Under the pieces are notes generated by a model that did no database searches, had not been told where the DNA came from, and worked only from the letters and a program-made list of their open reading frames with translations. A stretch of 64,000 nt of DNA from contig NZ_JACIDH010000003.1 in assembly GCF_014196255.1 (NCBI RefSeq), positions 148,486 to 212,485 on the forward strand, read 5' to 3'. The position numbers and the translations under genes are program-made. This stretch comes from Sphingomonas pseudosanguinis (GTDB lineage Bacteria; Pseudomonadota; Alphaproteobacteria; Sphingomonadales; Sphingomonadaceae). This document shows positions 17,231 through 25,909 of the stretch, one piece after another (positions within the stretch are counted from its first letter, which is position 1; the number at the start of each line of letters is the position of its first letter).

Positions 17231-17428
17231 ATGATCCGCATCCTGACCGCCGCCGCGCTGCTGGCGCTTGCCGCCTGTTCCTCCAACGACCAGCCCGAGG
17301 GGCTGAGCGAGGCGGAGAACCGCCAGCTGAACGAAGCCGCCGCGATGCTCGACGCCAAGGCGGTCGATCTGAACGCGATCGCCCCTTCGGACGTTGAGGC
17401 GACGACATCCACCGATAACGAAAGCTGA
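17231..17428 (+). CDS. Small lipoprotein, 65 residues
   Basis: Starts MIRILTAAALLALAACSSND, with a lipobox Cys at residue 16 followed by a short acidic/alanine-rich tail (EAENRQLNEAAAMLDAK). The mature part is under 50 residues. It ends seven bases before the aldo/keto reductase ATG, so the two are probably co-transcribed. Function unknown; similar tiny lipoproteins are common in sphingomonads. Confidence 0.7.
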   Translation: MIRILTAAALLALAACSSNDQPEGLSEAENRQLNEAAAMLDAKAVDLNAIAPSDVEATTSTDNES

Positions 17429-17435
17429 TGCCGTC

Positions 17436-18392
17436 ATGACCGATACGCCGCTCCGCCGCCTGGGCTCGACCGACCTGATGATCGCGCCGCTGGTGCTGGG
17501 CGGCAACGTCTTCGGCTGGACCGCCGACCGGGACGCGAGTTTCGCGGTGCTCGACGCATTCGTCGACCAGGGCGGCACGATGATCGATACCGCCGACGTC
17601 TATTCCGCCTGGGTCGACGGCCATCGGGGCGGCGAGTCCGAGACGATGATCGGCGAATGGCTGAAGGCCAGCGGCAAGCGCGACCAGGTGCTGATCGCGA
17701 CCAAGGTCGGCATGCTGCCCGGCGAGGGCGGCGAGAAGCTGGCCCCCGCGCGCATCGCCGCGGCGGCGGAAGCGTCGCTCAAGCGGCTCCAGACCGACCG
17801 CATCGACCTGTATTTCGCGCATCAGGATGACGAGGATCAGCCGCAGGAGACGGTGATGGAGGCCTTCGCCAGGCTGGTCGAGGCGGGCAAGGTCCGCGTG
17901 ATCGGCGCCTCCAACTTCCATGCCGCCCGGCTGATGCGCGCCAACAACGCCGCGCGCGACGCCGGCCTCCCGCGCTACCATGTGCTGCAGCCCGAATATA
18001 ATCTGGTCAGCCGCCACAAATATGAGGGCGAGCTGCAGGATTACTGCGTCACCGAGAATATCGGCGTCGTGCCCTATTACGGCCTCGCCTCGGGCTTCCT
18101 GACCGGCAAATATCGCAGCGAGGCCGATCTGTCGCAAAGCGTGCGCGGACAGAAGATGGGCGAACTGCTTCACGGCAAGGGTGCGGAGGTGCTCGCCGCG
18201 CTCGACGGCGTGGCCGAGGAAACCGGGGCCACTCCGGCGCAGGTCGCGCTCGCCTGGCTGATGGCACAGGCCGGCGTCACCGCGCCGATCGCGAGTGCTA
18301 CCAGCGTCAAGCAGTTGTCCGAACTCACCCCCGCCATGCGGCTCCGACTGTCGGAGGATCAACTCGCGCGGCTAAATGCGGCCGGATCGTAA
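17436..18392 (+). CDS. Aldo/keto reductase
   Basis: A 318-residue NADPH-dependent carbonyl reductase of the AKR superfamily. The catalytic tetrad is visible: Asp and Tyr in MIDTADVYSAW, Lys in ATKVGML, His in YFAHQDDED. Further marks are VRVIGASNFHA and a C-terminal IASATSVKQLSEL. The ATG at 17436 gives a standard N-terminus (MTDTPLRRLGSTDLM). Close relatives act on aldehydes or sugar derivatives; the substrate cannot be read here. It follows a small lipoprotein gene by seven bases. Confidence 0.92.
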   Translation: MTDTPLRRLGSTDLMIAPLVLGGNVFGWTADRDASFAVLDAFVDQGGTMIDTADVYSAWVDGHRGGESETMIGEWLKASGKRDQVLIATKVGMLPGEGGEKLAPARIAAAAEASLKRLQTDRIDLYFAHQDDEDQPQETVMEAFARLVEAGKVRVIGASNFHAARLMRANNAARDAGLPRYHVLQPEYNLVSRHKYEGELQDYCVTENIGVVPYYGLASGFLTGKYRSEADLSQSVRGQKMGELLHGKGAEVLAALDGVAEETGATPAQVALAWLMAQAGVTAPIASATSVKQLSELTPAMRLRLSEDQLARLNAAGS

Positions 18393-18450
18393 CCACATAA
18401 AATATGTTAGTCGGCGGAAACCATCACGATGACCAAATCATTAAAGCCGC

Positions 18451-18846
18451 ATGACTTCTACACCACGTACCATCATGGTGGTCGATGATCAGTTCCTCCT
18501 GCTGCTCCATACGCAATTCGCGTTGGAGGATGCGGGATACCAGGTCGTTCAGGCAAGCTCGGCGGACGAAGCGCTGCGCATGCTCGACAGCAATCCGGGC
18601 ATCAGCGCGATCTTCACCGATGTGGTGATGCCCGGGTCGCTGGACGGTGCGGCCTTGGCCGCGCGAGTGCGGGATAGCCATCCGCACGTCACGGTGATCG
18701 TCACCTCCGGTGAACCCGGATATGATCCGGCGACGCTGCCGGCCGAGGTTCGCTTCCTCCCGAAACCCTATACCGGCCACGAGGTCATTCGCCTGATCGG
18801 CGACCTGTCGGCCGGAAACGATCTGCGTCAGGCCGCCTTCGCCTGA
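18451..18846 (+). CDS. Stand-alone response regulator receiver domain
   Basis: A 131-residue CheY-like domain with no output domain. The acidic pair is VVDDQ near residue 12, the phosphoacceptor Asp is in FTDVVMPGS near residue 57, the switch Thr/Ser is in VIVTSGEP, and the conserved Lys is in FLPKPY. It resembles receivers of the FixJ/DivK-like group that work with hybrid kinases. The stop overlaps by 19 bases, tail to tail, with the GGDEF-EAL gene. No kinase is encoded nearby. Confidence 0.9.
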   Translation: MTSTPRTIMVVDDQFLLLLHTQFALEDAGYQVVQASSADEALRMLDSNPGISAIFTDVVMPGSLDGAALAARVRDSHPHVTVIVTSGEPGYDPATLPAEVRFLPKPYTGHEVIRLIGDLSAGNDLRQAAFA

Positions 18847-20879
18847 AAAGTGGCGGGGCGGCCGATCAGATAGCCCTGAATCTGTTCGCAGCCCAGCGCC
18901 TGCAGCACCGCATATTGCTGCTCGCTCTCCACACCCTCGGCCACGACGGGGATGTTCAGACTGCGCCCCAGGCCGACCGAGGCCCGCACGATCGACAGCG
19001 CCGGCCCCTCCTCGTTCATCCCGGCGATGAAGCTACGGTCGATCTTGATCTTGTCGAACGGGAATTGCTGCAAACTGCTGAGCGACGAATAGCCGGTTCC
19101 GAAATCGTCCATCACGATGCGGACCCCGGCGGCGCGCAGGGCCCGCAAATTGGCCATGGCGGTGTCGCGCTCGTCGATCAGCACGCCCTCGGTCACCTCG
19201 ACTTCCAACCGGCACGGGGCAAAGCCTAGCGCCTCTATCGCCGCCAGCATCCGCGCCGCCAGCGCCGGGTCGCGCAGCTGGACGGGCGACAGGTTGATCG
19301 CCAGCATCCATTCGATTGGCCATTGCCGCGCCACCGTCAGCGCCTCAACGAGCAGATGCTGGCCGATCTCGGCGATCAGGCCATCCTCTTCGGCGATGGC
19401 GATGAAGACATCGGGCGACACCGCCCCCAGGACCGGATGGGTCCAGCGGGCCAGCGCCTCCTGCCCGATGATCCGCCGCGTCGCGCAGTCCGCGATCGGC
19501 TGGAACGCCAGATGCAGTTCGCCGCGCGTCACCGCGTCGCATAGTTCATGCGCCAGCCAGCGGCGCTGCCGGCGCTCCTCGTCCATCGCCGCGTCGTAAT
19601 GGCGCGCGCGATTGCGACCGTCCGCCTTCGCGCGATACAGCGCGATGTCCGCACAGGCATGGAGTTCATCCCCCTCCAGCGCATGATGTTGCGACAGGGC
19701 GACGCCGATGCTCAGGCGGATCACCGGGGTGGCGGCCTCATGGCCCGCAATCGCGAATATCCGCTCGACCAACGCGGCGGCGTCACGCTCCCCATCGGAC
19801 AGGACATGGATGATCGCGAACTCGTCGCCGCCGATCCGCGCGACCACATCGCCCTCGCGTGCCGCCGTCGCCAGCAGCGCGGCGGTGCGGATCAGCATCT
19901 TGTCCCCGGTCGCATGGCCCAGCGTGTCGTTGACCCCCTTGAACCCGTCCAGATCGATCGCGAGCAGCGCGACCCGCTGCCCCGCCAGCAACAGCGCGGC
20001 CAGCCGTTCGGAAAAGACCACGCGGTTCACCAGCCCGGTCAGCGGATCGTGATGCGCCAGATACTCGACCTGACGCTGAATCCGCGCCCGCTCCGCGCCC
20101 GCGCGCGACAGCGCCTCCAGCCCGCGCGTCAGTTCGCCGATCTCGTCATGGTCGGCCGCCATGGGCAAGGGGGCGAGCGGCTGGCCGGCATTCATCGTCC
20201 GGATCGCCGCGACGATGTCGAGCAGCGGCCGCACGATCCGCCGCCGCAGCCAGACGATCAACAGGGTGACGAAGAACAGGATCAACACGCCCGCCATCGC
20301 CACCTGGATCAGCGCATGGCGCGCCAGCTGCTCGACCTGCGTTCCGCTGATCGCGAGCTGCCGGTTGAGCAGATCGTGCGAGGTCTGCCGCGCCTGTTCC
20401 AGCGCGTGCAGGCTGGCGACGAAGGCGGGCATCCCGGCCTTGACCGATGCGGCTCCCTGGCGTGCGCCGGCCATCAGCGCCATCGCCGCCGTGGCGAATT
20501 GGCGTTGCACGCGATGCTCGGCGATCAGCGCGACATGGATCGACCGGGGCATGTCGGGCGAGACGGTGACGGGTGTCGACAGGCCGGCGACCGTCTCACG
20601 CTCCAGCGGCCGCCAGCGCGCATCGGCGACGGCACGCCCCTTTTCCACGTCGCGGGTCAGATCGCCGATCGCGATGCGCAGCGCGCGCAGCCGGGCGTCC
20701 TCGGCATCATGTCGTGTGATCGTCGCCGTCAGATGGCGGTTCGCCTTGACCGTCGTCAGCAGCTGGCTGCCCAGCACCAGGCCCAGTCCGCACAGCGCGA
20801 GCGACACCAGCAGGCCGATGGTCAGCATCACCGCGAAGCGGAACTGCAAGGACCGATGGCGATGCGACAAAGCTCTCAT
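18828..20879 (-). CDS. Membrane GGDEF-EAL cyclic-di-GMP protein
   Basis: A 683-residue protein with an N-terminal membrane helix (about 16-39), a periplasmic helical sensor, a second helix (193-211), a HAMP-like linker, then GGDEF and EAL domains. The GGDEF motif is intact (RIGGDEFAII near 350) with an inhibitory RxxD site (REGD) five residues before it. The EAL domain has QEALARW near 474, EVTEGVL and DDFGTGYSSL, so both synthesis and breakdown look possible. The open frame continues to 20966, but ATG at 20879 gives a short basic N-terminus before the first helix. Its 3' end overlaps the receiver gene. Confidence 0.9.
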   Translation of the reverse strand: MRALSHRHRSLQFRFAVMLTIGLLVSLALCGLGLVLGSQLLTTVKANRHLTATITRHDAEDARLRALRIAIGDLTRDVEKGRAVADARWRPLERETVAGLSTPVTVSPDMPRSIHVALIAEHRVQRQFATAAMALMAGARQGAASVKAGMPAFVASLHALEQARQTSHDLLNRQLAISGTQVEQLARHALIQVAMAGVLILFFVTLLIVWLRRRIVRPLLDIVAAIRTMNAGQPLAPLPMAADHDEIGELTRGLEALSRAGAERARIQRQVEYLAHHDPLTGLVNRVVFSERLAALLLAGQRVALLAIDLDGFKGVNDTLGHATGDKMLIRTAALLATAAREGDVVARIGGDEFAIIHVLSDGERDAAALVERIFAIAGHEAATPVIRLSIGVALSQHHALEGDELHACADIALYRAKADGRNRARHYDAAMDEERRQRRWLAHELCDAVTRGELHLAFQPIADCATRRIIGQEALARWTHPVLGAVSPDVFIAIAEEDGLIAEIGQHLLVEALTVARQWPIEWMLAINLSPVQLRDPALAARMLAAIEALGFAPCRLEVEVTEGVLIDERDTAMANLRALRAAGVRIVMDDFGTGYSSLSSLQQFPFDKIKIDRSFIAGMNEEGPALSIVRASVGLGRSLNIPVVAEGVESEQQYAVLQALGCEQIQGYLIGRPATFQAKAA

Positions 20880-20925
20880 CGCGCGAACCCTAGTTCCATG
20901 ATGCTTAAAAATGGTGAAGCCATGG

Positions 20926-22317
20926 TCAGTCGCCCGCGAAGACGAGCGGCGCGACCCGCCGTTCACGCTCGGTGGTCAGCAGGCTGCGGCCCATGGGGGG
21001 ATGCGATCGCTGCGGGCAGTCGGGGCGGGTGCAGCGCCGGCACCCCGGCCCGATCGGCGTCGCCGCTCCCTTCAGGTCGCGCCCCCGCGCCGCCGCCAGT
21101 CCATCGGCCAGCGACGCCTCCACCCCCAGGACGATGACGAAGCGCGCGGTGACCCCGCTGATCGAACGTCCCGCCTTCTCGATGCCCGAGGCCATGGTCA
21201 GGAGCCGCACGCCGCCCTCCATTTCGACCAGCTCGGTCAGCGTCTCGCCCGGCCGGTCGACCAGGGACAGCGCCCGCCACAAGGGGCAGCGCCCCTCCGC
21301 CTCGACCAGCGCGGGATGCGCGGGGCCGGCATAGCGTTTCGACACCTGCCCCGCCCGATCCAGCCGCATCAGGAAAAAGGGCAGGCCGCGCGCGCCCACG
21401 CGGCCGAGCGTCGTCAGCCGGTGCGCCAGTTGCTCGCGCGACACGGCGAAGCGGCGCTCCAGGACGGGCAGGTCATAGCCCGTCGCCTCGCACGCGCGCA
21501 GGAACCGCGCATAGGGCATGACCAGCGCGGCGGCGAAATACTGGCCCAGATAGCGGCGGAACAGCCGTTCGGCGGTGCGGTCACCGAACGCCGCGCCGCG
21601 CGTCAGCGCGTCGATCTCACCCCGCGCCTCCAGCAGCCCCAGCTGCATCGTCAGCGCGAAGACGCGTGCGGGCCCCTCCAGCATTTCCGACAGCTGGATC
21701 TGGCGGGCATGAAGGTCGAGGCGAACGAGCGTGTCCGGCAGGATGTCGATCGGCAGGATGCGGATAGACAGCGCATGACGCACGCGCAGCCGCTCGGTAA
21801 GCGCACCGTACAGATCGGCCGCCCCCATGCGGAGTTCGTCGGCCAGCATTTCGGCGGCGGCATCCAGATCCGGGAAGTGATTGCGCCAGCGTTCGATCTC
21901 GCGGCGGACCATCATCGTCGAATCGATCGCGACCGGAGTGGCGGCCCGCGCGCCCTCCCCGCTCCAACGGTCGAAGGCACGGGCGAACGCCTCCGCGCCG
22001 CCGGGTGCTGCGGCCAGCCATTCCTCCAGCTCGGCGCGGTCGATCTCCAGATCGGCGAACATGGGATCGGCCAGCCGCCGCCGCATCGCCGCCGCGCCGC
22101 CGCCCGGCGCATCGGCCGTCAGCGCGCGCGGATCGAAGTCGAACGTCTCGACCAGCCGGACCAGCAACGCCGCCGACACCGGCCGCTGGTTGCGTTCGAT
22201 CAGGTTGAGATAGCTGGGCGAGATGTCGAGCATCTCGGCCATCGCCGCTTGCGACAGACCCTGCTGGCGACGCAGCCGCCGCACTGCATGGCCCGCGATC
22301 AGCTTTGCCGTACTCAT
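20926..22317 (-). CDS. ScfR/RamB-type XRE regulator
   Basis: A 463-residue regulator. Residues 9-60 form a Cro/CI helix-turn-helix (LRRQQGLSQAAMAEMLDISP), the middle has an ImmA/IrrE-like region with ARFLRACEATGYDLPVLERRF, and the C-terminus has the cysteine motif PGCRRCTRPDCPQR of the short-chain fatty acyl regulator family. Relatives such as RamB control glyoxylate-cycle genes in response to acyl-CoA. It is transcribed away from aceA across 184 bp holding a 14-bp palindrome, so control of aceA and itself is likely. Confidence 0.87.
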   Translation of the reverse strand: MSTAKLIAGHAVRRLRRQQGLSQAAMAEMLDISPSYLNLIERNQRPVSAALLVRLVETFDFDPRALTADAPGGGAAAMRRRLADPMFADLEIDRAELEEWLAAAPGGAEAFARAFDRWSGEGARAATPVAIDSTMMVRREIERWRNHFPDLDAAAEMLADELRMGAADLYGALTERLRVRHALSIRILPIDILPDTLVRLDLHARQIQLSEMLEGPARVFALTMQLGLLEARGEIDALTRGAAFGDRTAERLFRRYLGQYFAAALVMPYARFLRACEATGYDLPVLERRFAVSREQLAHRLTTLGRVGARGLPFFLMRLDRAGQVSKRYAGPAHPALVEAEGRCPLWRALSLVDRPGETLTELVEMEGGVRLLTMASGIEKAGRSISGVTARFVIVLGVEASLADGLAAARGRDLKGAATPIGPGCRRCTRPDCPQRSHPPMGRSLLTTERERRVAPLVFAGD

Positions 22318-22369
22318 GTCGCCGCTCCCTCTCCGACGATGCTGCGCCCCGCCAACCAGCTTGTCAATT

Positions 22370-22376
22370 CTTTACA
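22370..22376. promoter_or_regulatory. CTTTACA half-site, candidate ScfR/RamB element
   Basis: CTTTACA lies 53 bp before the regulator start codon and is inverted relative to the TGTAAAG in the aceA leader at 22487-22493. Together they could form paired operators in the shared intergenic region. Confidence 0.3.
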
Positions 22377-22400
22377 TTGCGACTTTTGATAGCTTGGCGA

Positions 22401-22414
22401 TGATGACGTCATCA
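22401..22414. promoter_or_regulatory. Perfect 14-bp palindrome TGATGACGTCATCA
   Basis: Central in the regulator/aceA intergenic region, about 84 bp from the regulator start and 88 bp from the aceA start. Perfect palindromes of this length are rarely accidental, so it is a good candidate operator for the divergent pair. Confidence 0.5.
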
Positions 22415-22483
22415 CCCGCCATTTCTTACCACTTGCTGTTCTACGTCGCCCTCACCCGTCAATCTCATCATCAAGGACAGTGA

Positions 22484-22493
22484 CTTTGTAAAG
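22484..22493 (+). promoter_or_regulatory. CTTTGTAAAG element overlapping the aceA leader
   Basis: Near-palindromic and similar to the RamB consensus that contains ACTTTGCAAA. It ends eight bases before the aceA ATG and overlaps the AAAGGA ribosome binding site, so a bound regulator could block transcription or translation start. Confidence 0.4.
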
Positions 22494-22501
22494 GATATGC
22501 C

Positions 22502-23782
22502 ATGACGCTCAGCTTCTCCGACCTCATTCCCGCCCCCGCCGGGCGGTTCGACGGGATCGAGCGCCCCTACAGCCCGGCCGATGTCCAGCGGCTGCGCGGG
22601 TCGGTGGCGATCGAGCATACGCTGGCACGGCGCGGCGCGCTGAAGCTCTGGGAGCTGTTGCGGACCGAGGATTATGTCCATGCGTTGGGCGCGCTGTCGG
22701 GCAATCAGGCGATGCAGATGGTGCGCGCCGGGTTGAAGGCGATCTATCTGTCGGGCTGGCAGGTGGCGGCCGACGCCAACACGGCGGGACAGATGTACCC
22801 GGACCAGTCGCTCTACCCCGCCAATGCCGGGCCCGAACTGGCGCGGCGGATCAACGCGACACTGGCGCGCGCCGACCAGATCGAACATGCCGAGGGCGGC
22901 GTCACCCGCGATTGGTTCGCCCCGATCGTCGCCGATGCCGAAGCGGGGTTCGGCGGGCCGCTCAACTGCTTCGAGATCATGAAATCCTATATCGCGGCGG
23001 GTGCGGCGGGGGTCCATTTCGAGGACCAGCTCGCCTCGGAAAAGAAGTGCGGGCATCTGGGCGGCAAGGTTCTGATCCCCACCCAGACGCATATCCGCAA
23101 TCTGGACGCGGCACGGCTGGCGGCCGACGTGTCGGGCGTACCGACGATCATCTGCGCGCGCACCGATGCCGAAAGCGCGCGCCTGATCACCTCCGAGGTC
23201 GACGAGCGCGACCGCGAGTTCCTGACGGGCGAGCGGACCGCCGAGGGCTTCTACCGCCTGAAGGAGGGAACCGGCGTCGACCATTGCATCAAGCGCGGAC
23301 TGGCCTTCGCCCCCCATGCCGACCTGTTGTGGTGGGAGACGTCCAAGCCCAATCTCGACGATGCGCGCCGCTTCGCCGAGGCGATCAAGCGCGAGCATCC
23401 GGACAAGATGCTGGCCTATAATTGCTCGCCCAGCTTCAACTGGGAGAAGAATCTCGACCGCGACGACATCGCCCGTTTCCAGCGCGAGATCGGGGCGATG
23501 GGGTACAAGTTCCAGTTCGTTACGCTGGCGGGGTTCCACCAGCTGAACTTCGGCATGTTCGAGCTGGCGCGCGGTTATCGCGATCGGGGCATGGCGGCCT
23601 ATTCCGAACTGCAACAGGCCGAGTTCGCCGCCGAGGACCATGGCTATACCGCGACCCGCCACCAGCGCGAGGTGGGCACGGGCTATTTCGACCTCGTTGC
23701 CCAAGTGGCAGCGGGCGGCGAAAGCTCGACCACCGCACTCGCCGAATCGACCGAAGCCGCCCAGTTCGAGCAGGCGGCATAA
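22502..23782 (+). CDS. aceA: Isocitrate lyase
   Basis: A 426-residue enzyme that splits isocitrate into glyoxylate and succinate, the first step of the glyoxylate shunt. The catalytic loop KKCGH is at residues 181-185 with Cys183. Other signatures are [39 protein letters not shown] and the final [13 protein letters not shown]. The ribosome site AAAGGA lies close to the ATG. Malate synthase is not in the window. Divergent from the ScfR-type regulator; together with fbp it supports growth on acetate or fatty acids. Confidence 0.97.
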   Translation: MTLSFSDLIPAPAGRFDGIERPYSPADVQRLRGSVAIEHTLARRGALKLWELLRTEDYVHALGALSGNQAMQMVRAGLKAIYLSGWQVAADANTAGQMYPDQSLYPANAGPELARRINATLARADQIEHAEGGVTRDWFAPIVADAEAGFGGPLNCFEIMKSYIAAGAAGVHFEDQLASEKKCGHLGGKVLIPTQTHIRNLDAARLAADVSGVPTIICARTDAESARLITSEVDERDREFLTGERTAEGFYRLKEGTGVDHCIKRGLAFAPHADLLWWETSKPNLDDARRFAEAIKREHPDKMLAYNCSPSFNWEKNLDRDDIARFQREIGAMGYKFQFVTLAGFHQLNFGMFELARGYRDRGMAAYSELQQAEFAAEDHGYTATRHQREVGTGYFDLVAQVAAGGESSTTALAESTEAAQFEQAA

Positions 23783-23811
23783 TAACCCCGAAATGGAAAG
23801 GAGACCTGATC

Positions 23812-23970
23812 ATGCAGACCGAACCCCAACGCAGCCGTGCCGTCTTCTCGACCGAGGACTTCGCGCTGATGAAGGAAGCCATCGCCGAACACGTCAAGCG
23901 CGTCGCGGACGATCCCCGCTCGGTGAAGTTCGCGCATCTCTACCACCGGCTGGGGCGGATCGCCTCTTGA
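23812..23970 (+). CDS. Small conserved-looking protein downstream of aceA
   Basis: A 52-residue basic, helical protein (MQTEPQRSRAVFSTEDFALM at its start, then EHVKRVADDPRSVKFAHLYH). A strong AAAGGAG site seven to nine bases before the ATG, and its position 29 bp after aceA, argue that it is translated with isocitrate lyase. No family recognised; I cannot say whether it affects the enzyme. Confidence 0.6.
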   Translation: MQTEPQRSRAVFSTEDFALMKEAIAEHVKRVADDPRSVKFAHLYHRLGRIAS

Positions 23971-23980
23971 GGTGATCCCT

Positions 23981-24137
23981 TGGCCTTCGACTTCGGCGCA
24001 ACGCGCCGAAGTTTATCCTGAGCGGCTGGCTTGCCAGCCAGTCGAAGGGCTCAAGCTGAACGGCGGTTTGGGATCAGCTCTGACACGAGGCCTTTGTCCC
24101 AACCTCCGTTCGCACTGAGCGAAGTCGAAGTGCACGC
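23981..24137. repeat. Family C repeats, inverted pair
   Basis: CCTTCGACTTCGGCGCAACG near the left and CCGTTCGCACTGAGCGAAGTCG-like sequence at the right are related arms of the family C repeat in opposite orientation, with a further CAGTCGAAGGGCTCAAGCTG arm between them. They fill the gap between the small gene after aceA and the next terminator. Confidence 0.7.
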
Positions 24138-24190
24138 TTCGAATGACAGTAACGCACCCCACCGTCCAAGACTTCCTTGGGGAAGGAGGC

Positions 24191-24222
24191 ACCCCGCCGG
24201 CACCCACCGGCGGGGTTTGTTT
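24191..24222 (+). terminator. Rho-independent terminator after aceA unit
   Basis: Stem CCCCGCCGG / CCGGCGGGG with a six-base loop, followed by TTTGTTTT. It ends the aceA transcript about 40 bp before the CDF transporter gene. Confidence 0.8.
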
Positions 24223-24263
24223 TCGCGGCGGAACAACGACCCCGATGGGACGCTTAGCGCTCC

Positions 24264-25223
24264 ATGCCCGATACCGGCCTGACCGCGCGTATTCGCGAGA
24301 ACATCGTCCTCTACGGCGCGCTGGCGGCCAATCTGGGCATCGGCGTGGCCAAGTTCGTCGCCGCCGGCATCACCGGATCGTCGTCGATGCTGACCGAGGG
24401 CGTCCATTCGGTCGTCGACAGCGGCAACCAGATCCTGCTGCTCTATGGCCAGAAGCGCGCCAAGCGCGGGCCGGATGCCATCCACCCCTTCGGCTATGGC
24501 CGCGAGCTGTATTTCTGGGCGTTCGTCGTCGCCATCCTGATCTTCGCGCTGGGCGCCGGCATCTCGATCTATGAAGGCTGGCTACACGTCCGCGACCCCG
24601 AGCCGCTGGTCGATCCAACGGTCAACTATATCGTGCTGGCCATCGCCTTCGCCCTCGAAGGGGCATCCTGGACGATCGCGGTTCGCGAGTTCCGCCGGTC
24701 GAAGGGCGATGCCGGCTGGTGGCGGGCGATCCATGAATCGAAGGACCCGCCCGGCTTCATCGTGCTGTTCGAGGATTCGGCGGCGCTGGCGGGGCTGGTC
24801 ATCGCGGGCCTGGGCGTCTTCCTGTCGCACGAACTCAACGATCCACGCATCGACGGCATCGCCTCGATCCTGATCGGGGTGGTACTTGGGATGGTCGCGG
24901 TGCTGCTGGCGCGCGAGGCCAAGGGGCTGCTGATCGGCGAGCGTGCCGACCCGGCGGTGGTCGAGACGATCCGTGGCATCGTCACCGAACGCCCATGGAT
25001 CACCCATGTGAACCATGTCCGCACCGTCCACACCGCGCCCGACAGCATCTTTGCCGCGATCAGCGCCGATTTCGTCGACAGCCTGCCCATGGGCGCGGCG
25101 GAGACGATGATCGAGACGCTGGAGGATGATCTGCGACGCGCGGTGCCGAGCCTGTCATCCATCTATATTCGCCCGGAAAAGCGCGAAAATGCCGCTACGG
25201 CTGCGCCCCAACCCAGGTTATAA
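24264..25223 (+). CDS. Cation diffusion facilitator (ZnT9-like) transporter
   Basis: A 319-residue CDF transporter with about six membrane segments and a cytoplasmic C-terminal domain. The first metal motif is SMLTEGVHSVVDSGNQ with the helix 2 His/Asp pair. The equivalent site in helix 5 reads VLFEDSAALAGL, with Glu/Asp and no His, as in the SLC30A9-like branch. The insert KRGPDAIHPFGYGRELYFWA is also typical. It probably exports Zn2+, Mn2+ or another divalent cation in exchange for protons; the lost His makes zinc less certain. Preceded by a terminator, so it has its own promoter. Confidence 0.88.
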   Translation: MPDTGLTARIRENIVLYGALAANLGIGVAKFVAAGITGSSSMLTEGVHSVVDSGNQILLLYGQKRAKRGPDAIHPFGYGRELYFWAFVVAILIFALGAGISIYEGWLHVRDPEPLVDPTVNYIVLAIAFALEGASWTIAVREFRRSKGDAGWWRAIHESKDPPGFIVLFEDSAALAGLVIAGLGVFLSHELNDPRIDGIASILIGVVLGMVAVLLAREAKGLLIGERADPAVVETIRGIVTERPWITHVNHVRTVHTAPDSIFAAISADFVDSLPMGAAETMIETLEDDLRRAVPSLSSIYIRPEKRENAATAAPQPRL

Positions 25224-25231
25224 GCGGTATC

Positions 25232-25909
25232 ATGACCAAGTCGCTGCGCCTTCTGCTCGCCTTCGCTTTGTGGATCGGATGGGCCTTGCCGGCCCAGGCC
25301 GCCGTCACGATCACATTCTGGAGCCATGAGCTGGGGAACAGCTTTCCCCATGCGTTCTTCTCGCTGCGCGGCACGGTCGATGCGACGGGCCAGCCGGTCG
25401 ATGCCAATTACGGCTTCACCGCCAAATCGGTGTCGCCGGCGATCCTGATGGGCACGGTGCCGGGGCGGCTCGACATCTCGAAACCCTTCTATATCTCGAC
25501 CAGCGACGCGCAGTTCTCCTATGTCATGATCGACGCGCAATATGGCGACATATTGGCGCTGGTCGCGGCATGGGACGACAAGACGGGCGACGGCCATTAC
25601 AATCTGAACCGGCGCAACTGCGTCCATTTCGTCCAGGAGGCCGCCCGGCGGCTGGGGCTGATCGGGCTGGATCACCCCGAGCTGATGAAGAAGCCGCGCT
25701 CCTATCTGAAGGCGGTGGCCAGCGCCAATGCCGACCGGGTCACGGTGCTGGGCATGTCGGGCAAGGCCTATCTCGCCTCGCTGCTGCCGCTGCCGGCTTT
25801 CGGCGCGCCGATCGGTCAGGTGCCGCTGGCCCCGGCGGTGCCGCCTGCGCCCACACCGGCCGTACCTTCATCGGCCACCAGTTCGACCACGTCCAGGATC
25901 GACTCGTAA
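25232..25909 (+). CDS. Secreted protein with LRAT/permuted NlpC-like Cys-His motif
   Basis: A 225-residue protein with a signal peptide MTKSLRLLLAFALWIGWALP cut after AQA. After a strand-rich part with SHELGNSFPHAFFSLRG comes NLNRRNCVHFVQEAARRLG near residue 132, similar to the NCEHF motif of the LRAT/permuted papain-like fold; the His in PHAFF could be its partner. This suggests a periplasmic cysteine hydrolase or acyltransferase, but this is inference from motif shape. A Pro/Ala/Thr-rich tail follows. Eight bases downstream of the CDF gene, and its 3' end overlaps the convergent DUF4893 gene by 94 bp. Confidence 0.65.
   Translation: MTKSLRLLLAFALWIGWALPAQAAVTITFWSHELGNSFPHAFFSLRGTVDATGQPVDANYGFTAKSVSPAILMGTVPGRLDISKPFYISTSDAQFSYVMIDAQYGDILALVAAWDDKTGDGHYNLNRRNCVHFVQEAARRLGLIGLDHPELMKKPRSYLKAVASANADRVTVLGMSGKAYLASLLPLPAFGAPIGQVPLAPAVPPAPTPAVPSSATSSTTSRIDS

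Noticed and set aside
16679..17578. 299-residue frame containing DUF4126
   Set aside because: The first half is the antisense of the lipoprotein and aldo/keto reductase genes; only the C-terminal half is family-like.
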